Below are positions 21,136 through 31,225 of a stretch of 64,000 bases of DNA, piece after piece. The stretch is taken from assembly GCF_003576645.1 (NCBI RefSeq), contig NC_044920.1, forward strand, positions 22,366,063 through 22,430,062, written 5' to 3'. A program made the position numbers and the translations under genes. The notes under the pieces were generated by a model. The model did no database searches. It was given only the letters and a program-made list of their open reading frames with translations, and was not told where the DNA came from. How positions within the stretch are numbered: position 1 is the first letter of the stretch; each line of letters opens with the position of its first letter. Source of the stretch: Ipomoea triloba (lineage: Eukaryota; Streptophyta; Magnoliopsida; Solanales; Convolvulaceae).

Positions 21136-22368
21136 TGGGTTTTCAATGTTGAGAAGTGGTGGGTTTAGGGCAGACAGGGTTTATGGTGTCTTTCATTCTG
21201 TTCTGAGTTATGTGATTTGCAGATTTGGTATGGAAGGTGAAGAATTGAAGCAGTTCTATGCAGGCAGGGAGGCTTAAGGTGTAGTATTTGTAAAGAGTGA
21301 CCAAAATTAGAGACTAGGTGGAGGGTAGGTAACTGAGATGGGTTTTTTTTGTTATCAATGGCAGAGTAGGATGTTAGTGAGGAACTTGCAGAAGAGTTCC
21401 TATAGGTATGGTCAGTAGTTGGGACAATTGTTTTGTTTGTTTATAAAAAAAATCATAGTCCTTAGGAACATAGAAGTAATATGTACAGGAGAATGAAATG
21501 GCTGGCTGGCTTGCATGTATTAGCCCAAAATGAATGAAGGCAACTAGCATTTTCTTTATCCAATCTTCTTTGATCTGCTATTTGATGGTTTGCTGCTGCT
21601 TGTGCAATTATCAATACTTTCAAAGTAGAATTCTTGCAACAGAGTGAATTTCTGATAGACAGACTTCTAATGTGAACTAACTGCTATTTCAAGCCTTATG
21701 ATAGTGGCCAGATGCACTTTGGAATCGAACATAGATGGATTTGCCCTGTTGATGATGAACATTAAAACAGAATCTTGATATACATAATGTGCCCAGTATG
21801 TGGAGATGGTAGTCTAAACTCTAAAGTTTGGATTTTAATGTGCTTATAATTTTTCTGTATGTTCAGGTGCCACTAAAATTTAAAAAATGAAATGCCATTT
21901 CTCATTTTAAAAAAATAAAATTAATCCCTGAATATATACTGGAATTGCAGCATTTATATGAGACAGGACAGCAACATGGATAAACGACTGAGATTGTTAA
22001 TGGTGAATATCCTCCTTGATGCAACCTACAGATTCATAACATCTGAAATTTTTGCTGGTTTTTTCTGAAAGATGGTGACCAAGAATATGATTGTTTGGGG
22101 ACATGATCCAGCATTCCAGCTGGGATCCTGATCTTGCTTTTAAAAGAGCAAGTTCATTAGTTGGGTTTTTTTCTTGATTTTTTACTAGAGAGGATTGAGA
22201 GAAAAAAAGGGAGAAAAAGAAAAGAAAATAAAAAATAAAACATTTCTAACAAAAATAAAAATAAAAAGTAAATTGGGTTTCACATGCCTAGCATGGCGTG
22301 TGGGCAAGGTAAATTATTTTATGGATCCGGATTCAGAATACACAATATATATACCGAAAGCGTGTGAA
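21136..22368. other. 3' region of the GTE gene and spacer
   Basis: Probably holds the 3' UTR of the bromodomain gene, but no clear poly(A) signal can be fixed. No further coding sequence is seen; the last 150 bp are A-rich. Confidence 0.5.
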
Positions 22369-22901
22369 GGCAAATTATGCTGTGGACCCAGGTGGGACCT
22401 GGGTCCAAAACTACGTCGTTTTTGTCTTTTTTTAAAAAAAATTAGTAAACATATTGCTGAATATAGAGTTGTCCAAAAATGTGTGAATGTAGAGATTTCA
22501 AAGTGTGAATATAGACTATAAAAATCGTGAATGTAGATTTATGATTGTGTGAATGTAGAGTTGCCCAGAAATGTGTGAATGTGGAGGTTTCAAATTGTGA
22601 ATATGGAGTATAGAAATCGTGAATGTAGAGTTATGCATGTATGAATCTGTAATAGAGTTAAGAAGTTCTAGCAACTTGTAGCCCTGTAATGTGTGAATGT
22701 GGAGTTCTCAAGTTGTGAGCAACTTGTAGCCCTGTAATGTGTGAATGTGCAGTTCTCAAGTTGTGAATGTGGAGTATAGGACCTGTGAATATAGAGTTTT
22801 GAATGTGTGAATGTGGAGTTTACAAATTGTGAATGTAGAGTATAGTGTATGTGAATGTAGACCCAGGTCCACCTTGACCTGGGTCCACGGCATAACAACC
22901 C
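22369..22901. mobile_element. GW element 1: Mutator-type MITE with perfect 9-bp TSD
   Basis: A 533-bp element between perfect copies of gcgtgtgaa (22360-22368, 22902-22910). Its ends, GGCAAATTATGCTGTGGACC and the reverse complement GGGTTGTTATGCCGTGGACC, share TTATGC.GTGGACC. A 9-bp target duplication is the signature of Mutator-like transposons. Inside, next to the left end, is aaaactacgtcgttttt. The rest is a ladder of gtgaatgtagagt and gtgaatatagagt variants. No transposase frame is present. Confidence 0.85.
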
Positions 22902-22911
22902 GCGTGTGAAG

Positions 22912-23374
22912 TAGTATTGTCAAAGTGGGGTGAAGTCCACGGGTTGGCCTGCACCTGCCCCACGGTGGGGCGGGNGGCCTAGCGACCCGCAACCCGCCAT
23001 ATTTTTTTTTAAAATAAAAAATATATATACATTATTATACACGAATATAAATATATATTCATGTGTACACATGAATATATATTTATGTGTACAGTACGTG
23101 CACACTATAATTTTTTTTTAAAGAGCAAAACCAAAAGTTCACGAACCGATACGCAAGGCCTGTCAACCCGGGTGGGCATGCCAGGGTTGTATGCATCCTA
23201 GCTCGCGGGCCTAACAGGTCGGTCCGCAAAAGCTCGCCAAGAATCTTGCGTCAACCCGGGTGGGCATGCTAGGGTTGTATGCATCCTAGCTCGCGGACCT
23301 AACAGGCCGGTTCGCAAAAGCCCACCAAGAATTAGGCTCGCGGTGGGATGAGCCGACCCACTTTGACAGTACTA
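22912..23374. mobile_element. GC-rich hAT-type MITE
   Basis: A 463-bp element with ends TAGTATTGTCAAAGTGGG and, inverted, TAGTACTGTCAAAGTGGG (17 of 18 identical). It is flanked by gtgtgaag (22904-22911) and gtgtgcag (23375-23382), an 8-bp target duplication with one mismatch, as in hAT elements. It landed on the edge of GW element 1, reusing its target duplication. Inside, a unit of about 87 bp beginning cgtcaacccgggtgggcatg is repeated in tandem (near 23162 and 23251). One ambiguous base is at 22975. Confidence 0.8.
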
Positions 23375-23569
23375 GTGTGCAGTGCGCGGGATGCACTGTC
23401 TGAGCGTATTTTTCCTCACAGATGGGCCCAACAAAAATCCCCCTCTCTCTCTCTTTCAAAAATCTCTCTCTTAAGAAGAAAAAGATATCTAAAAACTCAC
23501 ATCTCATTTGTCAAAAAACTATCCCCAAGTTTTTACTTCTGAGAAAACCTCCTAAGCCTATTTTTACCC
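23375..23569. other. Short spacer, no gene seen
   Basis: Includes a ctctctctct stretch near 23441. Nothing recognised. Confidence 0.5.
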
Positions 23570-24723
23570 CAGTTGTTATGCCATGAACCTGGGTTGGTGG
23601 ACCCAAGTCCACGTTCATAATTTTAGAATTCTATGTTCACAATTTTAGAACTTTTTCGTGAACTCGGCACTGGCGTGCAACATCTTTCATGTGCCCTTCG
23701 TGAGCCACGGTATATTCATAATTTTTGAACTCTATATTCACGATTACAGAACTTTATGTTCACAATTTCATAACTCTATGTTCACAAATTCATAAATTTA
23801 TGTTCACAATTTCATAACTCTATATACAATAATAGAGTACAATTTTTGAATCTATATAACAAAGTTGTGAATATAGAGTTCAAAAATTAACTGAAATATG
23901 AAGAAATTGAGAACAATTGACAAAAATATGACGTTTTGAAAAACTTGACAGAAATATGAAAAACGCGTTTGAAAAATGCAGGGGGGTGTCAGAAACGCAT
24001 TTTCCAAACGTGTTTGACTTTTTATTTTTATTTTTTCAGAAATACGCTCATCAAATGCATTTCAGAAATACGTTTGATATTTAAAAAAAAATGGTCTGGT
24101 CGCAAAGGAGAAGGCGACCACTACCTTCTCCGGCGAAGGAGAAGGAGAATTGGTAGTCTTCTCCTTTGCTGGAGAAGGTGACCAGTTGGGTCGCCTTCTC
24201 CTGCGAAGGAGAAAGCAGTGGTCATGCCAGATTTTTTTTTTCTTTTTTTTTTTTAAGTTCATATGGCCGCCTTCTTCCTCGGAGAAGGAAACCCAGTTAG
24301 GTTGCCTTCTCCTTCGCCGGAGAAGGCCAAATTTTTTTTTAATATATATTTTTTAAGTTCATTCACATTTTGGAAATGCGTATGATGTATTTTATACATT
24401 ATACTCATTTCCGAAATGCGTTTAGTTTCGTATTTAAAAAAAAAATTAAACTCAACTGCGTTTGAGATATGCATTTCTGACGCCAAACGCATGTCCCAAA
24501 CCTGATTTTCATATTCTTGTCAACTTTTTTTTTCCTTCACTTTTCTGTCAATTGGGACCCATACATGCATTTGTATTTCTGTCTTTTTCTCAAATTGTGA
24601 ATATTGAGTAATGTAATTTTGTATATTAAGATTTAAAATTGTGAATATAAAGTTCTAAAATTATGAACAAAAAGTTTTTTTTTTAATTGTAAACATGGAC
24701 CTGGGTCCACCTTGCAATTTGCC
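23570..24723. mobile_element. GW element 2 (reverse orientation, rearranged)
   Basis: Left end gttgttatgcc and right end gggtccaccttgcaatttgcc match the two ends of GW element 1 in reverse order. The outer parts hold cacaatttcataactctatgtt ladders, the inverse of gtgaatatagagtt. The centre (about 23880-24590) is unrelated, with many aaacgcat/atgcgttt words and the ctctcc inverted repeats listed next. No good 9-bp target duplication was found (at best 7 of 9). Confidence 0.6.
24100..24340. repeat. Cluster of ccttctcc/ggagaagg inverted repeats
   Basis: At least ten copies of cttctcc or ggagaag in both orientations within 240 bp, able to fold in several ways (for example ccttctccggcgaaggagaag near 24122). 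It lies inside GW element 2. Confidence 0.8.
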
Positions 24724-24978
24724 TTGTTACTCGACAATTATTTTTCATTTTCAAAAGCAAATCATAATGTCATATTAACGTATTGAATTATGTTATATGG
24801 ACAAAAATATTTCAGTATTTAATTGTGACAATATAAATATATTCATTTAATTCATGATATCTAATGATAATTTTTTTTTTGTTTACTACATCAAATAGTG
24901 AAATATTTTGGTTATAGCATTATTCATTTGCAATTCACTACATTTTTCTACATCCCATCATTCCAACTCATTTGCAAA

Positions 24979-25016
<38 letters not shown>

Positions 25017-25129
25017 TTTAAATCTATTATTAAGACACCACAAAATTGGCTATAAGTTCTTTGAAAAATATTACATTTTTTTTTCCTTTGACTCTTTGCT
25101 TTTTTCATTCATTTTGACATGTTTTTTGT
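24724..25129. other. AT-rich spacer with (AAT)n
   Basis: A run of about 13 AAT/ATA units is at 24979-25018. No gene seen. Confidence 0.6.
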
Positions 25130-25790
25130 TAGGTTGTTTAGTTTTTATTTTACTAGTAGGTACGCCTGCATATTTAATTATTTATGAAGACTATATATTA
25201 ATTAAGATTCCAAAAGTAAATGCATCCCCCTTCACATAATAGTATACTAATTGATATGTATTACCATTTAGGCCACGCTAGCTGAGGGTGCACTTCCAAC
25301 CAAAAAAGGCGTATTAGCATAACCCACTAAAATGATAAGAGGTTTATTTTTCATGACTAGGTGTGATGGTTGTGAGATGTTAGGAACGAGTTATTTTTGG
25401 TGGGATCGATTTATCTATCCGCTGGTGAGACTCAATTCCTCATCTTTCTTCTCAAACTTCACTCCTATAACCAACTGAGATTCCCATATGAGTGATATGT
25501 CTCAATGTGGCACTTATGTTACACAACTTTGTAAGAGTAGCATTTTCCATTTCAAAAATATTGTTTCAAAACCCGTCAAAACTCGTTTAGAAACGTTCGT
25601 TTTTGTGTTGTTTTCTAATTAATCAAAAATTTCTTAAAAAGTTTCAGACCATTTCATAATTAATAAAAAAAATTCAAAAGCTCGTTTCAGACCCTTTTTT
25701 TTTTTTTATACCTAATAAGTTAAAAATGTGTTTCCTGTGTTAGAAGCAATGTGCATATTGGTGTAGATGAATATGCGAACACTAAAAACA
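25130..25790. repeat. R1 repeat, copy C (3' part)
   Basis: Matches 7420-7975 (shared ttaattaagattccaaaagtaaatgcatcc and following text). It is more diverged than copies A and B are from each other and ends where an LTR begins. Confidence 0.65.
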
Positions 25791-27060
25791 TTGATGATAA
25801 TAATAGTAAACGGTGGATGGAAAGTAGGTTGGGAAAGGTGAAGCTTCCCCGGATGTCGTTATCTAAGGAAGACGAATGAGAATTGAACAATGTGCGGCTA
25901 AACACAAGTGCGTAAGAGCACTAGAAAGCGAAGTCTCAAGACTAAACAAGGAGCATTATCAAAGTAACAAGTGAAAGTACAACAACAAGTAATTGTAAAG
26001 AAGCAATTAATTAAGTGAATGGAGGAGACTAGATAGGACTAGGTGTTCCTTGGTTGGATGCAATAGAATGGCCCTTAGGAAGTGGTGTAATATATTGACC
26101 ATGATTCTTGAAAGATATTTCAATTGCCAAGCCACTCTCGTGGTCTATTTGGCCTATCAAGTGGTAAAATGTTACTCGCATAGCAACCTTACTACATGTG
26201 ACATTTTATCAAACACTTAGAGTCCACATTTCTTCTGAGCTCTACCTCTCGGTGCAAGGAAGGAATTGCAAGTGGAGTAGGCTATAGTGTACTTCTAATC
26301 TCTTGGGAACCATACACCTCCAAGACCTACATATTGCATGATGTGGCCATCACCATACAATAGTCTATACAAAATCCACCTCCAACAAGAATCAAGCAAG
26401 TCAATACATCAGGTCACTTTCTAATTGCAATTCAAAACATTCTAGCATCCTAAAAAGTAAACTTAATCCTAATTCTCTAAGAATTAGCTAGACATTGTCA
26501 CAATTGAGTAGCTAAGATGAAGAAGCAATGGAAGCATTTGGAAGGAAAGTAAATTGAAATTGAAATGAACACTTAACTTTGAATCACAATCTTCAATCCT
26601 CAAGTAATTCTTCAATCAATTGTAGTTGGAATCCCCTTCGGAATTCTTAGATCAAGGTGTCAAGTTGTCTAAGAACCTTAGGGAAGATCCTCTCTCTAAA
26701 ATATAAAGTACAAGGCTGAATAATTAGTAAAAATCTAGATTATTCCCGCAAATGAGATCAAAGCCTCTATTTATAGCTGAAAATCCGCCTGCAGTCATGC
26801 CACTCGTCACGCGGTAACTAGCCTCGTGACAAGGAGGACCAGTGTGCAGAAGACTGCGTGTCACGCAGGTCGTCACGCGATAATTGGTGGCGTGACCAAC
26901 AAAAGCAGCTTGTAGAAGTTGGTGTCACGAGCTGCATCACAGTAACTTGTGGCGTGATTCTGACCTTGAAGATATCCAAGTTTGACTTTGTGGTCTTAAG
27001 TAAAGTTGTAGCCCTTTGAATTTTCGTGTTAATGCCACTTGAATCATAAATGTATGTTAT
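25791..27060 (-). mobile_element. Gypsy-type LTR segment
   Basis: On the minus strand a TATA box (agctataaatagaggc, near 26767-26782) is followed by a long leader ending in gagacttcgc...taacgacatccgg near 25850, the organisation of an LTR with promoter and U5. Upstream of the TATA box are three imperfect copies of a gtcacgcg..taa.t.gtggcgtgac module (26800-26960). No gag or pol sequence adjoins it. Confidence 0.5.
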
Positions 27061-28034
27061 TGATCGAGCAAAATTATTTTTATCATAAAATGTATTCTTT
27101 ATATTATTATTATTAGTAGTAGTACGTATTTCCTTACTAATAAGCTTATATGTTATTGATGGAGAAAATTTTTGAGATGGATTAGAGATGAAGATTCTAA
27201 AGGAAATAGCATTGAAATTTACTACGGAGTACTAGATTTTAGTGGTAAATGTTTTTTAAAAAATTATTTTTCAATTACATAATGAATTTTAAAATATAAT
27301 TATTTTAATATGTTAATAACTCATTTGTATATATTAACCATCAAGGCATGAACTCAATGAAATATTAAAAAAGTGAGTAATTTACATACAACAAAAGAAT
27401 TGAAAAAATTGTACTCAGTAATAAACTAATATATTAAACTTATAATTTAGTCTACCTTTAATCCTAAGTGATCTCTTATTTGTTATTTTTGTTTCTCAAA
27501 TTTCTCCTCAATTAAAACAGACAAGTATTTAACAATGGTTTTACATTAAGAGCAACACATATACGGAGATTCTTGGAGAATATTTGGAAAGTTTTTACAA
27601 AATGACTAATATGTACTTTAATGATTTATAAATTTCTAAGTAATAGATTGAAATTGTGACTTTCAACATACATAAACGGAGAAATTTGTATATGATAATA
27701 ATTCAGGAACTGAGTCTACAATTTATGTATAACTTATGAACTAAATTTGTAATTTTAATTTTAAATAATTGAAGGACTAAATCTAAACCATGGTCGTCAT
27801 AACTGAAGGTGTAAAAAAATGATTTTCCCATTTATATGTGATGATTTTTTTGTTATTGGCGATTGAGGCCCAACGGAATACACAAGAAGCCCGTAAATGG
27901 CCCAAGAGGGCAGCCCAAATGACCAGCAAACGAATAAGATAAATAATACAACAACAAATGACTAGGGAAAAGACAAAGCTAAAGAAATAACCTAAATACC
28001 AAGAGTCGAACCAAGACCACTGACTAGGAAAGGG
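27061..28034. other. AT-rich spacer, no gene seen
   Basis: No coding sequence or recognisable element. A minus-strand frame at 27783-28043 has no domain. Confidence 0.55.
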
Positions 28035-28240
28035 ATGGTCCACACAGCTGTGTGGACCATAATAAAATGTACATTTTTAATGTACTAACTGTACATTATT
28101 TTTATACTATAAAAATAATGTACATTCAGTACACAAATAATGCATATTTCCTGAATATAATGTGCATTATTTTTATATTGAATGTATATTATTTTTATAC
28201 TGAATATACATTATTTAATAGTATGGTCCACACTAATGAT
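28035..28240. mobile_element. GW-type element with palindromic end
   Basis: Opens with a perfect 22-bp palindrome (28037-28058, ggtccacacagctgtgtgg plus acc) and closes with ggtccacactaatgattgc, whose inverse opens the element at 35747. Between them is a ladder of aatgtacatt and aatgtatatt words. Target duplication not clear. Confidence 0.6.
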
Positions 28241-28339
28241 TGCTAAGGAGAGGACTTACCGCTAGACCACTGGAGTAGTGGAGCCTTTGTGTCTCTTTGG
28301 TGTGTCTTGAACAGACAGTGAACCTCCCTATTTACACTG

Positions 28340-28766
28340 CTACACTACACATCTTAATTCTTAACCCTCCATGCGTACAACCCCTCATACCATCCATCCG
28401 ACCATCCCTAACCAACCACGTACCCCCTACCCCTATTAGGCGCCCCCATGCACATCCACGCTCGAACCTGCCATTCACGCCCACGACGCCACGTACGCGG
28501 CCACACCCTGACACGCTCCTCACACTGCCCCGCCATCATGCATGGCCGAGCCCCACCGACCTCGCGACATGCGCCTCTACCCGCCAAAGGCCTCTGCTAG
28601 TATCCCTTCGCCACTGACGACCCCCGCCACCTCCGACCCAACTACCGCCTATCGTACCTGGTCCAGCCACCGCCTGCCACACCCGGTCCAGCCGCCACAG
28701 GCCACACCCTATTCAACCGACGCACCCCCTTCTTGCTTCTCCACTCCCTCGGGCCGCATGCAATAA
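28340..28766. other. C-rich island of unknown origin
   Basis: About 430 bp in which the plus strand is strongly C-rich and G-poor, unlike anything near it. Both strands give overlapping open frames of 60-106 codons, as expected from composition alone. I recognise no protein. It could be a captured gene fragment or a decayed element. Confidence 0.5.
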
Positions 28767-29508
28767 CTAAGTGGGCCAAGCCCAAATATCCCATCAATAT
28801 GTTTAAAAACTACATCAAAAAAAAATAAAAATTAACCACAACAAATCAATTTTTAAAATTATAAAACATGTTATAAATAAATAAAGAAAAAGAGTTAATT
28901 TCATCTAAAAAATAATGAACATAATTGATAAAATAGGAGCTAGGGAGTATCTTTCAACTTTGAAACTATCCTAATCGCCATTCGTATTGTGTCGTCTTGC
29001 GGCTAATTGCTCTAAGGCCTTCTACATTAATGATATTGGATGAGTTTTTGAAATAGTAAAAATTAAATGGTGGATTTTAACAAATTCGGGGTTGGATTTT
29101 TGAAGATATTTTTCCTCCTGTAAATATGAAGATTTTGGCAGAATAATGTGGGGCCCACTGTCAGGGAAAGTTGTGCATTTTATTATTTTTTCAGTTTTTT
29201 ATTTTATTTTTTTTTCTTTTCTTTTTTTCCTTCACTCTCATTTTCTTTTTCTTAATCACACTTGTAAAATTTCCTCAAAAATCGATCACTATTGAGGAAG
29301 GCCTAACGACTTATTCAAAACTGCGCCGTTTTGTTACCTCTTATTATTTGTTTAAGTAGAACAGCACTTAGCTGGCCAAGGTACGACTTGGCAAAGCTCC
29401 CTCAGTATATCACAAATTAACAAGTGGTAAATCCCATGTCACACGTGCCTCTTGTTGCCAGATTAAGGATTATTCTCCAGCATAAATATAACTCTGGCTG
29501 TTTTTCTT
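28767..29508. other. Spacer, no gene seen
   Basis: AT-rich, with a T-rich run near 29200-29230 and the phrase caaaactgcgccgttttg near 29317, a variant of the palindromic box found in GW elements. The T run at 29508-29528 belongs to the LINE remnant that follows. Confidence 0.5.
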
Positions 29509-29924
29509 TTTTTTTTTTTTTTTTTTTTAAAGAAACATACCAAGAAATGTTGAATACAATGAGGAATAGAAGATAACCGGCCAAATAGATGAACCAGCTT
29601 GAGAATTTGTCACCCGAGCTAAGAATAAGCCAACGAATTCGTTGATTGATGCACAAAGCGAAAGGAGATTGAATCAAAGTGTCTGACCAAAGAATGACAA
29701 GTTGAAATAATACGACCCACATAAGATAAATCGGGTGATGAATTGTTCAACAGTTGACAAACATTGAGACAGTCTGATTTCACACGAACATTCCGACAAA
29801 CCCCGTCAAGCATCCAAGAAAGAGCTTCCTTTATGGCAAGGGCCTCTGTTGTATGAGGATCATCAAAACAATGCAAAGATCCTCTTTTCGATGTTACAAA
29901 CTCTATATTACGAGATAGAATCAC
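29509..29924 (-). pseudogene. LINE 3' fragment with RNase H domain and poly(A)
   Basis: The minus strand reads TTEALAIKEALSWMLDGV, then VKSDCLNVCQLLNN and FRFVHQSTNSLAYS. These are the conserved parts of the RNase H domain at the C-terminus of plant LINE-type ORF2 proteins (EALA, SDC...V..L, FV.R..N). A frameshift near the end is followed by a stop and a poly(A) run (T run at 29509-29528). It is a 5'-truncated, inactive insertion. Confidence 0.75.
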
Positions 29925-30345
29925 AGATCCGTAAAACTTAATTAATACGATATTTAATTAATTCCCAATTTAATCATAATTATAGTAATAAATTTAATTT
30001 TTAACTAATAATTTGATCATATTTTACCCTTAATTATAATTACTTTAAAATTTAATTCTTTTGTACCAATTCTAACTCATTTTTTTTTGAAATTTGAGAA
30101 TTAAAAAGCAAATTACGAATTTGTCAACAGTAAATGTGATACGGTTAACATTTGTCAATTATCAATTTTACTATACCAATCAAATTCAAGCATGGTGTTT
30201 AAAATCCAAATGAACTATATGAGTTAAAGAAAGAATTGGTAAGTATGAAATTTTTAAGGAGATAGTAATTTACTTCTTAATTACATTCAAATTTCATGAG
30301 AATGAGACAAATTAAAATAGATAACAAATGATTTTTATTTTTATT
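29925..30345. other. AT-rich spacer, no gene seen
   Basis: Nothing recognised between the two LINE remnants. Confidence 0.55.
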
Positions 30346-30640
30346 TTTGAAAACAAACACATATTAATCACTCCAAAGTCATAGGAACAAACGAGGAAAG
30401 AAACGCAGGAATACAATCACAATACTCCTCTTTCAAAAACACACTACTACGTGAAGCTCTCTTAGCTAACACATAGGCTAACATTTTCTCATCTCTTTGC
30501 ACAAACTGAAATCTAACATCAGGCATTTGAGATATTTAAAAAAAAAAAAAAGTCTTAAGCTCGTGAATTAAAGCACCAAACGGGGTGATATAAACACCAT
30601 CAGCTACGGCTCGCGTCACGACCTGAGCATTAGTTAATTT
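30346..30640 (-). pseudogene. Second LINE RNase H fragment
   Basis: The minus strand reads NAQVVTRAVADGVY, IHELKT, then after an A run MPDVRFQFVQRDENMLAYVL and AKRASR. This is the end of a LINE RNase H domain with the V.F.FV.R..N.LA..LA pattern, ending at a stop near 30352. The A run at 30538-30552 breaks the middle. It differs in sequence from the fragment at 29509-29924, so it is a separate insertion or a strongly diverged piece. Confidence 0.65.
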
Positions 30641-30950
30641 CTATTACTGTATTAGATAACAAATGATTAAATAGGAAACTTTCAGCAATGCCAAAATAAA
30701 AAATAATAATGAAATTGAATTGCCTAGAAAAGAATGACCGAGTTGATGGAACATAATTTTCATAAAAGAAAGTCATGGTTCAGTTCATGCCAACAACACC
30801 GCACCCTCACTCTATGTTGAACTCGTTGGTGGTAAGTTTCTCTCGTCACAAAAAAATGAAATTAAAGTATTATTAATAATCGAAAGTAAAAATGTCACCC
30901 TAGGTTAAAATTGAACCTCGAATTTAAATATAAAATAACACAAAAATAAA

Positions 30951-30960
30951 GAACAAGAAG
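30951..30960 (-). promoter_or_regulatory. CTTC/MYCS motif upstream of STR2
   Basis: On the minus strand the exact 10-mer CTTCTTGTTC occurs, 266 bp before the STR2 start codon. This is the CTTC (MYCS) element known from mycorrhiza-induced phosphate-transporter promoters, bound by the AP2-type factor CBX1. The match is seen in the sequence; its activity is inferred. Confidence 0.55.
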
Positions 30961-31037
30961 TTGAAAGCATATGTCCATATCATGGGATGAAGCAAACAAG
31001 AAGGCGTTCTCTGCATTTCGAATGAAACGTCCAAAAG

Positions 31038-31051
31038 CGGATCGATCAATG
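31038..31051 (+). promoter_or_regulatory. AW-box match upstream of STR2
   Basis: Fits CG(N7)CNANG exactly, 175 bp before the start codon. WRI5-type AP2 factors bind this motif in promoters of mycorrhizal lipid genes. The motif fixes only five bases, so about one match in 500 bp is expected by chance over both strands. Confidence 0.3.
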
Positions 31052-31177
31052 CAGAAAAGGCTCAGAGTTGAGCTTTGTAAGAACCTCCACTGAACATCCA
31101 TTAGTTGTAAATGTCTTTTTATTCCTCTCTGCTTTACAACATACCAATCAATCCCTTTCAATCCGCCTTATAAGATC

Positions 31178-31188
31178 ATATATATATC
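31178..31188 (+). promoter_or_regulatory. Putative TATA box of STR2
   Basis: A catatatatat stretch about 40 bp before the start codon is the best core-promoter candidate. It would imply a short leader. Confidence 0.35.
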
Positions 31189-31225
31189 ATCCACATACAG
31201 CAAATTAAACCGTCTGATTTCAAAG

